Source of the DNA: Apostichopus parvimensis
Taxonomy: Eukaryota > Echinodermata > Holothuroidea > Aspidochirotida > Stichopodidae
DNA length: 22,927 nt
Direction: 5' to 3'
NCBI GenBank assembly: GCA_000934455.1
Contig: KN887365.1
Span: 14,155 to 37,081 of the forward strand
This document shows positions 1 to 8,851 of the stretch, in pieces; the stretch's first letter is position 1; each line of letters begins with the position of its first letter. Both the position numbers and the translations under genes were made by a program. The notes under the pieces were generated by a model that worked only from the letters and a program-made list of their open reading frames with translations, made no database searches and was not told where the DNA came from.

Positions 1-1394
1 ATTCGAAACAAATAGGCCTATTTGATAGAACTGTTGTGGGGGAATAATTTCGATTAGGGTTGTGCACATTTGTCTGCAAAAACGACAAAAAAGTGAACTA
101 AGATTTGGGAAAAAGTGGGGGGGGGGAAATGCCCCCTCTCGCCCCCCCCGTAATCCCGCCCATGGTTACGACTACGAGTGCCTGTAATTTTACATAAGTA
201 CGCTAACCGCTCTGCGAATAGCTACCGTGTTAATGATACACGTTAGGCTATCACTCAATTTGTCCTGTCATTTTCGATCTTCTTTTAGTTGAAAGACTTT
301 GAAGACAAGCATTGTTTTTAAATTATAGCGGGTCATAAAATGTAACTAAACTATTTGAACTATTTTAGTAAATACTGAGCAAAGTTTTCAGTAGCTACGG
401 GCAAGCCGTAATGACTCAATAAGTCGACATTAACTAGATTGAACCTATTTCGCGAAACTAAATGTTCCAGTGCCCATCCTATGAATACTTGCAAAACGTG
501 ATTCGGGTGTGGAAATACGGACTTCGAATGTTGATTTCAACTTTATTTTATTTGAAAAGAATCTGAATGGTACTCAACATTGGTTAGATATGTATGTTGA
601 TCTCATGTCATAACAATTTGAATGAATGAACGTGTTTTTGTACGCGAAATTTGGCCGTTTCAACATAAAATAGCAATTGTAAGAGCATATATATTTGCGT
701 GTGCGTTCTTTAATGTGATTGTCATGATATTGTATGCTACTCTGCGATTGGTGTATACGTGCTCAATCATACCTATCCAAGATAGAGTTTCCAAGTGCTT
801 TAGTGCCAAAAAAAGAGTACTAAATTTACCGAATAACTTAAAAACGTGCGCAAACTTTTCGTGGAACTAGGCGGATTCACGAATATTAACATTTTTTTGT
901 GATTTTGTGAGAGTAATATTGAGTTGCCCCTCTGACTGGACTACGGAACTGCAAGAAAAACGGCTTTGCCTCAAGGTCTAGTAAGGCATTAACCAAAGAA
1001 CAGTGTTGATGGGTGATGTTAATGACTTTTAGCAACATACAAATTGTGGTCACCTTCAGTAAACTTGACCACACCATTAAAATACACATTAGACAGTGGT
1101 AGACGTGATCGGGTTCACCGAATCACAATGAAATGTTTTTTTCGAAAGATTAATGCAACTAGATGGTGTAAGATGGTGAAAATATTGACAAGGAGAAGAC
1201 ATTGCGTATGCTTTTAGAGGGAAAACAACGGGAAAGAAGAACAATGACCCTAATCCGAGGAAAGACTCTTTGAAGATATGTTTGATGCTTGATAAATCAT
1301 ATGGAAATACTTAATTCCACTGTGGGTGCTATTGGCGGTTCAATTTCATATAGAATACCGCTTCTGCATTTTCTATCAAGTACTTAACTTGATA
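1..1394. other. Non-coding, no gene recognised
   Basis: I see no gene here. The longest open frames (82 codons at 622-870 plus, 67 codons at 886-1089 minus) have no recognisable motif and fit chance in AT-rich DNA. A G10 run (117-126), a C5 run (132-136) and a C8 run (142-149) lie together and could fold back on each other. They are followed by CCCGCCCATGG, which resembles the GC-rich end of a DNA transposon, but no partner end is visible. Confidence 0.5.
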
Positions 1395-1465
1395 GGCCTT
1401 CTTCACATTTAAGAACGCAGGTGCGATTATTGATAATAAGTCCGCGAGGAGGATTATCAATTAAG
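1395..1465 (+). repeat. Dispersed repeat, copy A
   Basis: This stretch begins GGCCTTCTTCACATTTAAGA and contains AAGTCCGCGAGG about 45 bases on. A second copy begins at 3928 with the same order of blocks: GGCCTT, TTCACA, TTAAGAACGCA, then AAGTCCGC followed by AGG. The copies differ by point changes and a gap of roughly 9 bases. They flank the 1684-3604 transposon at unequal distances, so they are probably independent copies of a low-complexity or foldback repeat family, not target duplications. The family is not identified. Confidence 0.45.
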
Positions 1466-1683
1466 AGCAAGACGTTTTTATTTTACAGAACAAGTGAGTT
1501 TCGTATTAAGTCTGCTTGCAAGATTAATATACTGCGCATACATAATGGTTTAGGCCTTTTAGTAACTATCGTTGCAACCGAGTCCACAATAATCTGTTTC
1601 GAAATAAACATAAAATTACCGATTTTGGCTTCTTCAAGAACTTGTGAGTTTGGCGTGCCAAGAATTATAGTTTATTTGATATA

Positions 1684-1699
1684 CAGGCGCGTATCCAGG
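1684..1699 (+). repeat. Left terminal inverted repeat
   Basis: CAGGCGCGTATCCAGG pairs with the complement of 3589-3604 with one mismatch at the fifth base. It is preceded by ATATA. Confidence 0.82.
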
Positions 1700-1727
1700 G
1701 GGGGCGTTGGGGCGCGCGCCCCCGGGT

Positions 1728-1849
1728 AAGAAAAAGAGGAGAGAAAAAAAAGAGAAGAAAAAAGGGGAAAAAGAGGGGGGAAAGAGGAGGAAGGAGAGGA
1801 AGGAGAGGAAGGAAGGGAAAAGAAAAAAAAGAATAAAAGGAGAAAAGGA
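1728..1849 (+). repeat. Polypurine tract (homopurine/homopyrimidine)
   Basis: Positions 1728-1833 are 106 consecutive A or G bases, then a single T, then 15 more purines. Several GGAAGGAGA-type units repeat in the second half. Such tracts can form triplex (H-DNA) structures and are hotspots for length change. The three minus-strand frames across it give proline-, serine-, leucine- and phenylalanine-rich peptides that are only a by-product of the tract. Confidence 0.95.
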
Positions 1850-2559
1850 CGCACCCACCACCTCTTGAGATTGTTCCCATCTGCATGAAAACGCGCGCCC
1901 ACAACCCTACACCTCACCCCTCTCATCTCTTCCCGATGAGTTACGAAACTTAATTAATGCCCTTCGCCCGTAGTACCAAGACCTCTTGACAAAATCCGGC
2001 AACACACCACTTTATCGATAAAAAGTGATTGGGTTGTGTATTAGTGACGTCTAGAGGTCGTGCACTGACCTACATGGAGTGTGACCACTCCCGACTTTGC
2101 AATTTCCCAAGATCAGGCCCCGAAAAATCCAAAGGGCACTGTACTGTATGGACATCTAGCAATATCTAGAAATATCTAGGGATGAAAATCCCAAGATCTT
2201 CCCTAAACTGAAGGCAGATAGAGAATCGAAGCCTTCAGTGTCTAATGAACTTGAAACTGTGCATCTTTCGAAATGAAAAGAATGTGGGGCGCAACTCATA
2301 TGGCCCTATGCTTAGGTTTGATAACTGTATTTGTACAGTAGTCTCCATTATACTCCATACAGTAGGGGGGGGGGGACACTTGCCCACCTCTGGAAAATTA
2401 AAAAAAAAAGTTAAGCATTTGACTTTTCAATGATTTCCCCCAACCAACAGTTCTCTAGTTATGTTCATTGCATACTGACCCATAATGCATTACTGAAATT
2501 ATTGAAAGTCTAAATCCTAAGACATGAGATCTCAAAATAACCGATGTGTAAATGCACTT

Positions 2560-2655
2560 TGAACGGGAAGTGTCTTTTCCGACGATCTAGGAGTATTTTT
2601 TGGCAAAAAAATCGTTGTTCGCTCCGCGCCAACCGATGGTGGCGCTCCGCTTAGA
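2560..2655 (+). repeat. Internal direct repeat, copy 1
   Basis: This module matches 3464-3559 at a constant offset of 904 bases. The last 30 bases (2626-2655) are identical to 3530-3559. The first part is more diverged but keeps AAGTG, TTTCCG and GATCT at the same spacing. The identical part contains GCGCCA and TGGCGC arms around an 8-base loop, a small hairpin. Confidence 0.8.
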
Positions 2656-2788
2656 CAGTATCAAGTAGTGTGTTACACCTATATGACCTACTGACCTCCC
2701 CCCTCCTTGTACTACATTTCTGCGGGCGCCCTTACTAGGCCTCCTGATAGGGGACCCCTTTGGGCCAGGAGCCTCCCCCCAGGCTCAT

Positions 2789-2801
2789 CGTTACGCCACT
2801 G
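2789..2801 (-). repeat. Possible buried transposon end (CAGTGGCGTAACG)
   Basis: Read on the minus strand this is CAGTGGCGTAACG, which resembles the tip of many animal DNA transposons with CAGTGGCGTA-type ends. It lies next to a C/G-rich stretch (about 2695-2788). No matching opposite end was found in the window, so it may be a truncated nested copy or chance. Confidence 0.3.
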
Positions 2802-3463
2802 GTGGAGCATTACACAATAAACAGATAATAGTTATTTATTTCAGTCTCATTCCATCATCGAATTTTTAAAGCAAACTGCAGATATCACATCATATCAGTG
2901 AGCATAAAAATGGCGTTCCAGGATGAACAGTCTCAAAACTGTAGATGTGCGTAGTGTTCGGTTCCGGAAATATCTGGTATATTTTAATTTCCTTCAACGA
3001 AGTTTTATAGTAGCCGTTATAACAGGTTTAATATTTGTACACCAATAAATTAACTGTGTCTGAATTTTCGAAAATGCCCTGACCACCATTCTTCATCATA
3101 CTTCCCTCTACTCGTGCAATTTTGACCGGTCTGTTAGGGGTTGAAGGAGGTTTTTCTATATTGGTGTCCATAGATGAAATTTTGTGCAACATTATGGGTA
3201 TTTTTTTAAGTGAATTTATTCACGAGAATTGTGAATTTTCAAATTCTGAACAAATAATGGGCTTAAACCTTGAAAAATGGTGCTTACGGGTATTGTGGGC
3301 CGTGACGTAGAATCACCTACAAAAATCAATGATCCACAGGAGATGCAATGAGGTCGAACAGGATGTGACTGGTGACAATCTTCAAAAAGGTTATGGATGA
3401 AAAAAAAATATTGGGAAATTCTTGGTTCTCAGGCAAAAGTGTACATTTTGGTTGGTCATTTCA

Positions 3464-3559
3464 AGCCCGAGAAGTGCCATTTCCGGTGATCTGGGGGGTA
3501 TCAAAACCCGAAATTTTCTTGTACGCTGCGCGCCAACCGATGGTGGCGCTCCGCTTAGA
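3464..3559 (+). repeat. Internal direct repeat, copy 2
   Basis: Second copy of the 96-bp module, placed about 30 bases inside the right terminal inverted repeat. Its position next to the end suggests it is the original subterminal block and that copy 1 came from an internal duplication or a nested relative that lost its tip. Confidence 0.8.
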
Positions 3560-3588
3560 TAGTAATTCGCGCCCCCGGGTTAGAAAAT

Positions 3589-3604
3589 CCTGGATACGCC
3601 CCTG
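3589..3604 (-). repeat. Right terminal inverted repeat
   Basis: CCTGGATACGCCCCTG, followed by ATATA at 3605-3609. It pairs with 1684-1699. Confidence 0.82.
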
Positions 3605-3609
3605 ATATA

Positions 3610-3910
3610 AGTGGACTGTCATTCAGTTTGCTTTAGTCTCACAACCTTAACAGTTACTTTTCTGCGGTGTTGGTCGAATCGGTGCAAAGAAAAATTAAAT
3701 GGGATCACGTATAGCGTCGTTAGGCAGTGTTTCTCTTAGGAAAGGCAACGGTCTGATACTTGAACAAACAAACACAACGTAGGTATGCCTCACTGTTCTG
3801 TACACTGTCCCGTATGTCTACTGTACGTTCAAATTCACCGCCATATTACAACTGGATAGAGCGGCTATTATAACTTAACCGGAAAGCTCGGGTCATCATA
3901 ATTATGAGAC
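3610..3910. other. Non-coding, nothing recognised
   Basis: About 300 bases with no gene, motif or similarity I can support. The only structure noted is a 12-base perfect palindrome, TCATAATTATGA, at 3896-3907. Confidence 0.5.
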
Positions 3911-3999
3911 CGTTCACATTGGCATATGGCCTTGTTCACACTTAAGAACGCATCAGTACGTCAAGTCCGCAAGGGCGATCAATTTCCTTAATGTGAACG
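3911..3999. repeat. Foldback-like repeat with 10-bp inverted ends
   Basis: CGTTCACATT (3911-3920) and AATGTGAACG (3990-3999) are perfect inverted copies 69 bases apart. A further pair, CTTAAGAAC (3941-3949) and GTTCTTAAG (4030-4038), overlaps this unit. The interior (from 3928) is copy B of the repeat at 1395-1465. The right arm supplies the stop codon that ends the LINE-A frame, so insertion of this unit may have cut off the original LINE end. Confidence 0.5.
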
Positions 4000-4447
4000 C
4001 TCGCGTACTCGTACCCCAAGTCCGTGTGAGTTCTTAAGAATAACACTCCTTTCGTGCAGGTAATCAGCTTGCCTAGTATTGTGAGCGGGGATGTTTGAGT
4101 TTTGTGTAAAGAAGGCATTCAGAGTATTTGGTAGCATTTCGTGTAGATCAGTGAGCTTCAGTAAATGCATATAATAAATAACACGTTTGTGTGGTCCCTC
4201 GGGTGAGAGAGAGTAATATGTATGATTGCTCTTTCTGTAATATAGTAAGCTTGTTTAACAAATTATTAATTGTGCCAGACCAAATGATACAACAATAAGT
4301 CAAATATGGTAGTTCTAGTGTTTGATAAAGAGACCTTAGAACGTTCCTAGGATATTTGTGTTTAAGTTTTGACAAGATGCCTACGCCTTTTGTAACAATA
4401 GAGGAAGTGTGGCTAATGTGCTCACGCCAAGTGAGCTCGGAGTCCAT
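3988..4447 (-). pseudogene. LINE-A: non-LTR reverse transcriptase C-terminal remnant
   Basis: Minus-strand remnant of the C-terminal part of a non-LTR retrotransposon RT. The upstream 99-codon frame opens with LTWREHI, continues with GILSKLKHKYP, a LYQTL..PYLTYC..IW block, then KLTILQKEQ. This is the thumb and after-thumb pattern of Jockey/CR1-group RTs. A frameshift near 4150-4170 moves reading to a 60-codon frame with LLKLTDLHE and HNTRQADYLHE, matching the far C-terminus. The catalytic palm and the endonuclease are absent, as in a 5'-truncated insertion. The frame ends in the inverted repeat at 3990-3999. The clade within Jockey/CR1 is not resolved. Confidence 0.72.
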
Positions 4448-4514
4448 AAGATGGGTTGTAATCTCCCTTGGTAGACATTTACAAAATCAAAATCAGCTCT
4501 CTTAATTTCTCAAA

Positions 4515-5160
4515 ATCAACCCAGACTTTCTTTGACGAAAGCTACTTTCCAAACAGTGTCGATTTTGTTCTACTAAATATTCTACATACGTTTTATCTTG
4601 GCTTTTGCACTTCGCAGTTCTGAATTTTTGACGATATTCTTCTGGTACTAACTGGTAAGCCTTTAAAACTAGTTGTTTTACCTACATAAAATCTGAACGT
4701 TCAGAGTACGACAAGGACGTGTAAACGTCTTTTGCTCTACCCGTAATTTACACTATGAACAAATGTGTTCCAATATTTGTTAGCCCATTTGAACGAGTTA
4801 AACAATGTCTACGTCATTTTCATCGAGCTGAGGAACTAGTCTTATGTTGTTTGAGAAGTCGAAAGACGATGAAGAATGCCCTTTGATACGTTTCGTTTCC
4901 AGTGCTTTCTTTTCACATTCACGTTTCTCTCTTTCGTTTTGCAATTGTGGTTCCCTCATCTCCAATTGTATTGTTAATTTCTTTAATTCTTCATTTTCTT
5001 CACTCGATTTTGTAATCTGATTAACAACTATACGATTCAACTGAGGTTTCTAAACAGCATGAGACACTATAATGCTAAGGTGATGAGCTAAATCTAGGAG
5101 ATTATCTTTGGATAAACCATTTACGTCCTCTACAATTAATTCAGTACTTGATACAAATAT
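4515..5160 (-). pseudogene. gag: Ty3/gypsy-type gag remnant, inverted
   Basis: Minus-strand remnant of a Ty3/gypsy gag. From 5160 downward one frame gives a start-of-gag-like segment (DVNGLSKDNLLDLAHHLSI), an in-frame stop (5050-5052), then a charged helix rich in E, K and Q, and the typical FDFSNNIRLVPQLDENDVD block. Reading then shifts near 4800. Another frame gives VYTSLSYSERSDF, a stop (4685-4687), then LVLKAYQLVPEEYRQKFR and TYVEYL, the capsid region of many invertebrate and fish gypsy gags. No zinc knuckle is present, so the 3' part is lost. The gag points away from the integrase that starts about 35 bases to the right, opposite to a normal element. It is non-functional. Confidence 0.75.
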
Positions 5161-5194
5161 CAAGAAATTCAAATTAAGAATCCAGCTAAAATGG

Positions 5195-6290
5195 TGATCT
5201 GTTAAAACATTGGTTCTAGATCAACAAAATTTGATCGACGATCAAATTAAGACATTTCTGGAATCGGTTCATACTGAATAGGAGATTTCTAAGATACCAG
5301 TAGGGTGTTATATGTCAAAGTTTGGTTTGCTTATGCAAACATGGCGACACCCAAAAGTAGCAGACAACGATGAATGGCTATTTTTTCATCAGATTGTTTT
5401 CCCGTCAAAGTATAGGGCTCATATCTTTCAAGTTGCTCATTACAATGCAATCTCAGGTCATTTAGGCGTGAGAAAGACTGGAAATCACATGTATACTTCG
5501 ACACTTCTGTTGGCCAATGTTATATACAAATATAAGTGAGTTTTGCCAGATACCCGGAATCAATCCCACTCCGAAATATTACAGCAAAGGCTGTTTCTAT
5601 TGTAATTTTGAAGTACTTTACCAGAGTTGGAATTCCTTGGGAAGTAACACATGATCGAGGTTCAAATTGTATGAGGAGATCTTTCTCAGAGGTTTGTGCA
5701 AATATTGGGTATTCAGCAAACGGCGTCTTCTGCCTACCACCCGAATCTTAACGTACACTAAAGCAGGACCATCGAACCCTTAAAAATATTATAAAACGTT
5801 CTGTCACGATAGTCAGATGGATTGTAACAAAGGGTATCGACTTTGTGTTATTTGCAACTAAAGAACACCAAATGAGTTTATGGGTTTCACCCCCTCAAAA
5901 TGAATATATGGGCATGAGGTTCGAGGGCCTCTGAGGTTAATAAACGAAAAGTTGTTGACAGATTCGCCTGCTGAGGTTAATGTACTAGGTTATGTATCAG
6001 ATTCGAACGAGATATTTCATAAGGTTTGCAGCTTGGCAAAGGAAAATTGAGCAAAGAGAGACAAGATCGATTGAAGAAAAGATTCGGTCAGTACTCAAAA
6101 GAAAGGAGTTTTCAGACTGGGGGACTAGTTTTACTTCCAGTACATGGTGAACCTTTGCGTGCTATATTCTATGGACCGTATCGTGTTACAAAGAAAATAA
6201 GTGCGTGATGTGAACTACATTATTGAAACCCCTGGACGGAGTAAGTAAACCCTACTGGGTCATATTAACATGCGGAAACCTTACCATAAT
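5195..6290 (+). pseudogene. Ty3/gypsy integrase remnant
   Basis: Plus-strand integrase pieces in several frames. The zinc-binding start gives FGLLMQTWR, EWLFFHQIVFPSKYR and AHYNAISGHLGVRKT, which holds the two histidines. About 70-80 residues are then missing at 5538, including the CxxC pair and the first catalytic aspartate. The core resumes with FARYPESIPLRN and THDRGSN, which keeps the second catalytic aspartate. After PES there is a stop, then LKQDHRTLKN, where the usual catalytic glutamate is replaced by lysine. The C-terminal part (about 5890-6290) includes LSKERQDRLKKRFGQYSKE, GLVLLPVHGEPL, FYGPYRV and GHINM. An in-frame stop at 5279-5281 lies just before the zinc domain. Reverse transcriptase follows it, which is unusual for Ty3-type pol. 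Confidence 0.85.
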
Positions 6291-6359
6291 AGGAGAAACA
6301 GATTATTTTTGTGTGAGTTTTAGTAGTAGAGAATAGTGACAAGGAGGCAGAATGTTTGA

Positions 6360-6990
6360 AAAAGTACTTGAAGTTGAGAATACGAACTCTGAAGGAATTG
6401 AGTAAATGCTTCAGAATGGTATTATTTCTCTTAGTGTTAGCCCTTGATCTTCACCTATATTACTGGTACCTAAGGAAGGTGGATCACAATGGTTATGCAT
6501 AGATTATAGGAAAGTGAAATCAGTGACATGCACTGATTCTCATCCGATACCAAGTCTTGATGATTGTATCGATCGTATTGAAATTTCAAAGTTCGTGATT
6601 AAATATGACTTAATGAAGGGATACTGGCAAGTCCACTTAACCGAAATGGCTAAAGAAATATCGACTTTTGTGACGCCGGATGGTATATGGTCATGTAATG
6701 TAATGCCTTTTGGTATGAAACAATGCCCCAGTACGTTCACCCGTCTCATGAACAAAGTTTGTAATGACCTAAAAGGTTCTGTTACCTACATCGATGGTGT
6801 AACTATACACTCTGACAGCTGGCAATTTCACATATATCGGACCAAGACTTTCTTTGAGAGACTTGAGAGTGCCAACTTAACAATTAATCTCATCAAGAGT
6901 TATAAAGGAAAGGCTTTCGTAACGTATCGTGGTCATGTTGTGGGAGGGGTGAAAAGTTTACCCAAAACAACTTAAGTTGACGCAATTTGA
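6360..6990 (+). pseudogene. Ty3/gypsy reverse transcriptase remnant
   Basis: Plus-strand RT core. Leading fragments give GIE, a stop, MLQNGIIS, SSPILLVPK and WLCIDYRKV. The 153-codon frame (6514-6975) then carries HPIPSLDDCIDRI, KYDLMKGYWQV with the first catalytic aspartate, FVTPDGIWSCNVMPFGM, CPSTFTRLMN and the active-site box. That box reads YIDG (6787-6798) instead of YIDD, so one metal-binding aspartate is lost. VTYRGHVVGG and, after a frame break, MTGFYRKFC complete the thumb/connection. The spacer after integrase is only about 70-100 bases, too short for the usual RT lead-in, so sequence is missing there. The enzyme would be dead. Confidence 0.9.
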
Positions 6991-7387
6991 AAATTGCCTT
7001 TTTGGAATGACAGGTTTTTATAGAAAATTTTGCAGATGTGGCCAGTCTACTCACTAGCCTTTGAACAAATAAGGTCAAATATATCTGGTAAGATAGTTGT
7101 CAGACTGCATTTGAGAATCTTAACTAATATTTACTAGTAAGCCTGAACTTTTGGCGCCAAATATCCAACAACCATTTAAAATGACTATCGATGCAAAAAG
7201 AACGTCGGAGTCGGCGCAATTTTGTTTCAAGGGAATGAAGAAAATTTGGAACATCCTGTTATTTACTTTTTCAAAAAAACTTAAATGGGAGTCAACGAAA
7301 CTATTCTACAATTGACAAGGGGGTATTGGTTCTTGTTGTATCTGCAGGATATTTTTTAGTGTTAGTTCCGGTCCGTATCAGACTGTT
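6991..7387 (+). pseudogene. Ty3/gypsy RNase H, first part
   Basis: Broken plus-strand frames give KPELLAPNIQQPFKMTIDA, whose aspartate is the first RNase H catalytic residue, then FQGNEENLEHPVIYF-like and YNTIDKGVLVLV-like pieces in shifted frames. The segment ends with SGPYQTV at 7387, where the reading is cut by the minus-strand LINE-B. The domain resumes at 8514. Confidence 0.75.
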
Positions 7388-8512
7388 AATTATAAATGTA
7401 ATGTAATATAAATGTAAATAAATCACTCAATATGCGCCATAAATCCAGCGCCGAAGGCTTGTTCAACGCGCATTCGAGAGTTTAAAGATAAAAATATCTA
7501 TAAAACAGAAACGTCTTTAGCTGGGATTTGAAACATTTTAATGAGGTGGCTTTCCTGGTGTTAAATAGAATGTTGTTCCACAATGTAGGGGCAGCGATAA
7601 CGAAAGCCTTCGAACCACATGAAGAAATTCCGGCCTTTGGAACTAAACGAAGTGCCTGATTAGAGGACCTCAAGTCAACGAATGGTTGATATGAGCTCAA
7701 TAAGTTCTTCAGGTAATCCGGGGCCATTCCATTCAAACACTTCTCGGTGAGAAGCAGCAGCATAAATTCAATGCAGGCACATATTGGCAACTAATGTAGG
7801 TCTTCAAATACTGGTGTTATATAACTTGGGAGTTTTTGTCATTATTCGTGCGGCGGTGTTATAAATTTGTTGCAGTCTATTCATTTGTGCATTTGTAATT
7901 CCATACAGCATTGAATTAACGTATTCAAGTCGAGATGTTATCAGGGAGTGCACCAACTGTTCAGTTGCTTGTCAAGTCAGATATCTTCTAATCTTGCTAA
8001 TGTCACGCAAATGAAAATAATTTGATAAACATATGTGTTTTATTTGTTCATCCATATTCATTTCAGGATCAATTGTTACTCCAATATTGAAGATTGATGT
8101 TTTATCGACAATAATGTTGCATTAACTGATGCTTATTTGTGTTACATGTAGTTCAGCTACGTGTTGTTTTCTGCCACCAATCAGGACTTCATTTTGATCA
8201 GTGTTCAGTTTTAGGTGAGTGTGGGTCATCCATGACTGAATTTCATCTATGCAATATTGGACTAGTAGTATGACGATTGGATCCGTTTTTTATCAATGGC
8301 GAATGATGCGTACAAATGATATCACCTAGTAGAGATGTGTATAAAGTGAAAGTGACTGGTCCCAGTACTGATCTTTAGGGAACTCTACTCAACAGAGGCA
8401 GCTTCCAAGACGTTCCTCCATTTACACATTCTGACTGAGTTATGTTTGTGAGGCATGACCTAAACCAGTTAAGAACTATCCCGTGTTCGAGGCGATTCAG
8501 TAATAGTTGATG
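7388..8512 (-). mobile_element. LINE-B: CR1/L2-like LINE inserted in RNase H
   Basis: Minus-strand, 5'-truncated LINE lying between two halves of one RNase H domain. From 8512 downward the frames give RLEHGIVLNWF, SVLGPV (usual PQGSVLGP box), HLKLNTDQNEVLI-like, INVGVTIDPEMNMDEQI-like, LITSRLEYVNSMLYGI and RLQQIYNTAARIMTK. The last open frame (7482-7790) carries EKCLNGMAPDYLKNLLSSY, SSCGSKAFVIAAPTLWN and KCFKSQLKTFLF, the standard CR1/L2 RT C-terminus. The catalytic FADD box is not visible, so it is deleted or badly eroded. The 3' end at low coordinates is ATTTACATTTATATTACATT-like tail sequence. No convincing target duplication is seen. Confidence 0.8.
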
Positions 8513-8672
8513 GTATACCAGTCACAATCCAGGGGCTTACATTAGTAAACTTAAGAACAAGAGTGCACGTTTAATGAGATGTAGTACTTTCCTCGAAACT
8601 CATGCCCTAAAGATACACCATATACCTGGAAAGGAAAACGTATTAGCAGACGCACTTAGCAATGTCGGTTAG
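8513..8672 (+). pseudogene. Ty3/gypsy RNase H, second part and pol stop
   Basis: One plus-strand frame from 8514 reads YTSHNPGAYISKLKNKSARL, then IHHIPGKENVLADALSNVG and a stop (8670-8672). This is the end of RNase H; the usual TDHNP aspartate is a serine here. In most Ty3/gypsy pols the reading continues into integrase after DALSR. Here it stops, matching the fact that integrase lies upstream. It joins in sense to the segment ending at 7387. Confidence 0.85.
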
Positions 8673-8851
8673 TTTTAAATATATGATTGCTTACAGTTTG
8701 TAATTGCCATCATAAGCAAAGTGATCATGTATTATTATGCTAAATTGGAAGTGTAGAGCACAATCAGTACAGTTTGAAGTTACGGTCGAGTAACCTTTCT
8801 GTTCCGGCCTTTCTGCATAATACCAACCCGTCTGTGTTGGACTCTTACTTA
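8673..8851. other. Spacer, possible LTR remnant
   Basis: This follows the pol stop directly, where a 3' LTR would be expected if RNase H is the last domain. I see no second copy of it in the window and no clear TG...CA boundaries, so the LTR assignment is only positional. It ends at the tail of LINE-C. Confidence 0.25.

Larger units (their letters stand above)
1684..3604. mobile_element. Non-autonomous DNA transposon with 16-bp TIRs
   Basis: The left end reads CAGGCGCGTATCCAGG (1684-1699). The right end, read inward on the other strand, is CAGGGGCGTATCCAGG (3589-3604), with 15 of 16 bases matching. ATATA is present directly outside both ends (1679-1683 and 3605-3609), as expected for a 5-bp target duplication, although the AT-rich target means the true length could be shorter. 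The element is 1921 bp and holds no transposase-like frame, so it is probably a deletion derivative moved in trans. Just inside each end is the same block, GCGCCCCCGGGT followed by AAG or TAG, in direct orientation. Inside are a long polypurine tract, an 11-G run (2365-2375) and a duplicated 96-bp module. The superfamily cannot be assigned from the ends alone. Confidence 0.8.

Noticed and set aside
622-870. 82-codon plus-strand frame
   Set aside because: Hydrophobic stretches but no family motif, no splice or promoter context, and a length expected by chance.
1093-1110. CAGTGGTAGACG as a partner for the tip at 2789-2801
   Set aside because: Only the first six bases clearly agree; the rest needs gaps and no target duplication fits.
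1634-1926. Three overlapping minus-strand frames rich in F, L, P and S
   Set aside because: They are translations of the polypurine tract, not proteins.
3372-3605. 77-codon plus-strand frame
   Set aside because: It runs through the repeated module and right end of the DNA transposon and has no motif.
5900-5935. GGTTCGAG-like box B of a tRNA or SINE
   Set aside because: It lies in the integrase coding remnant, and no box A or cloverleaf is present.
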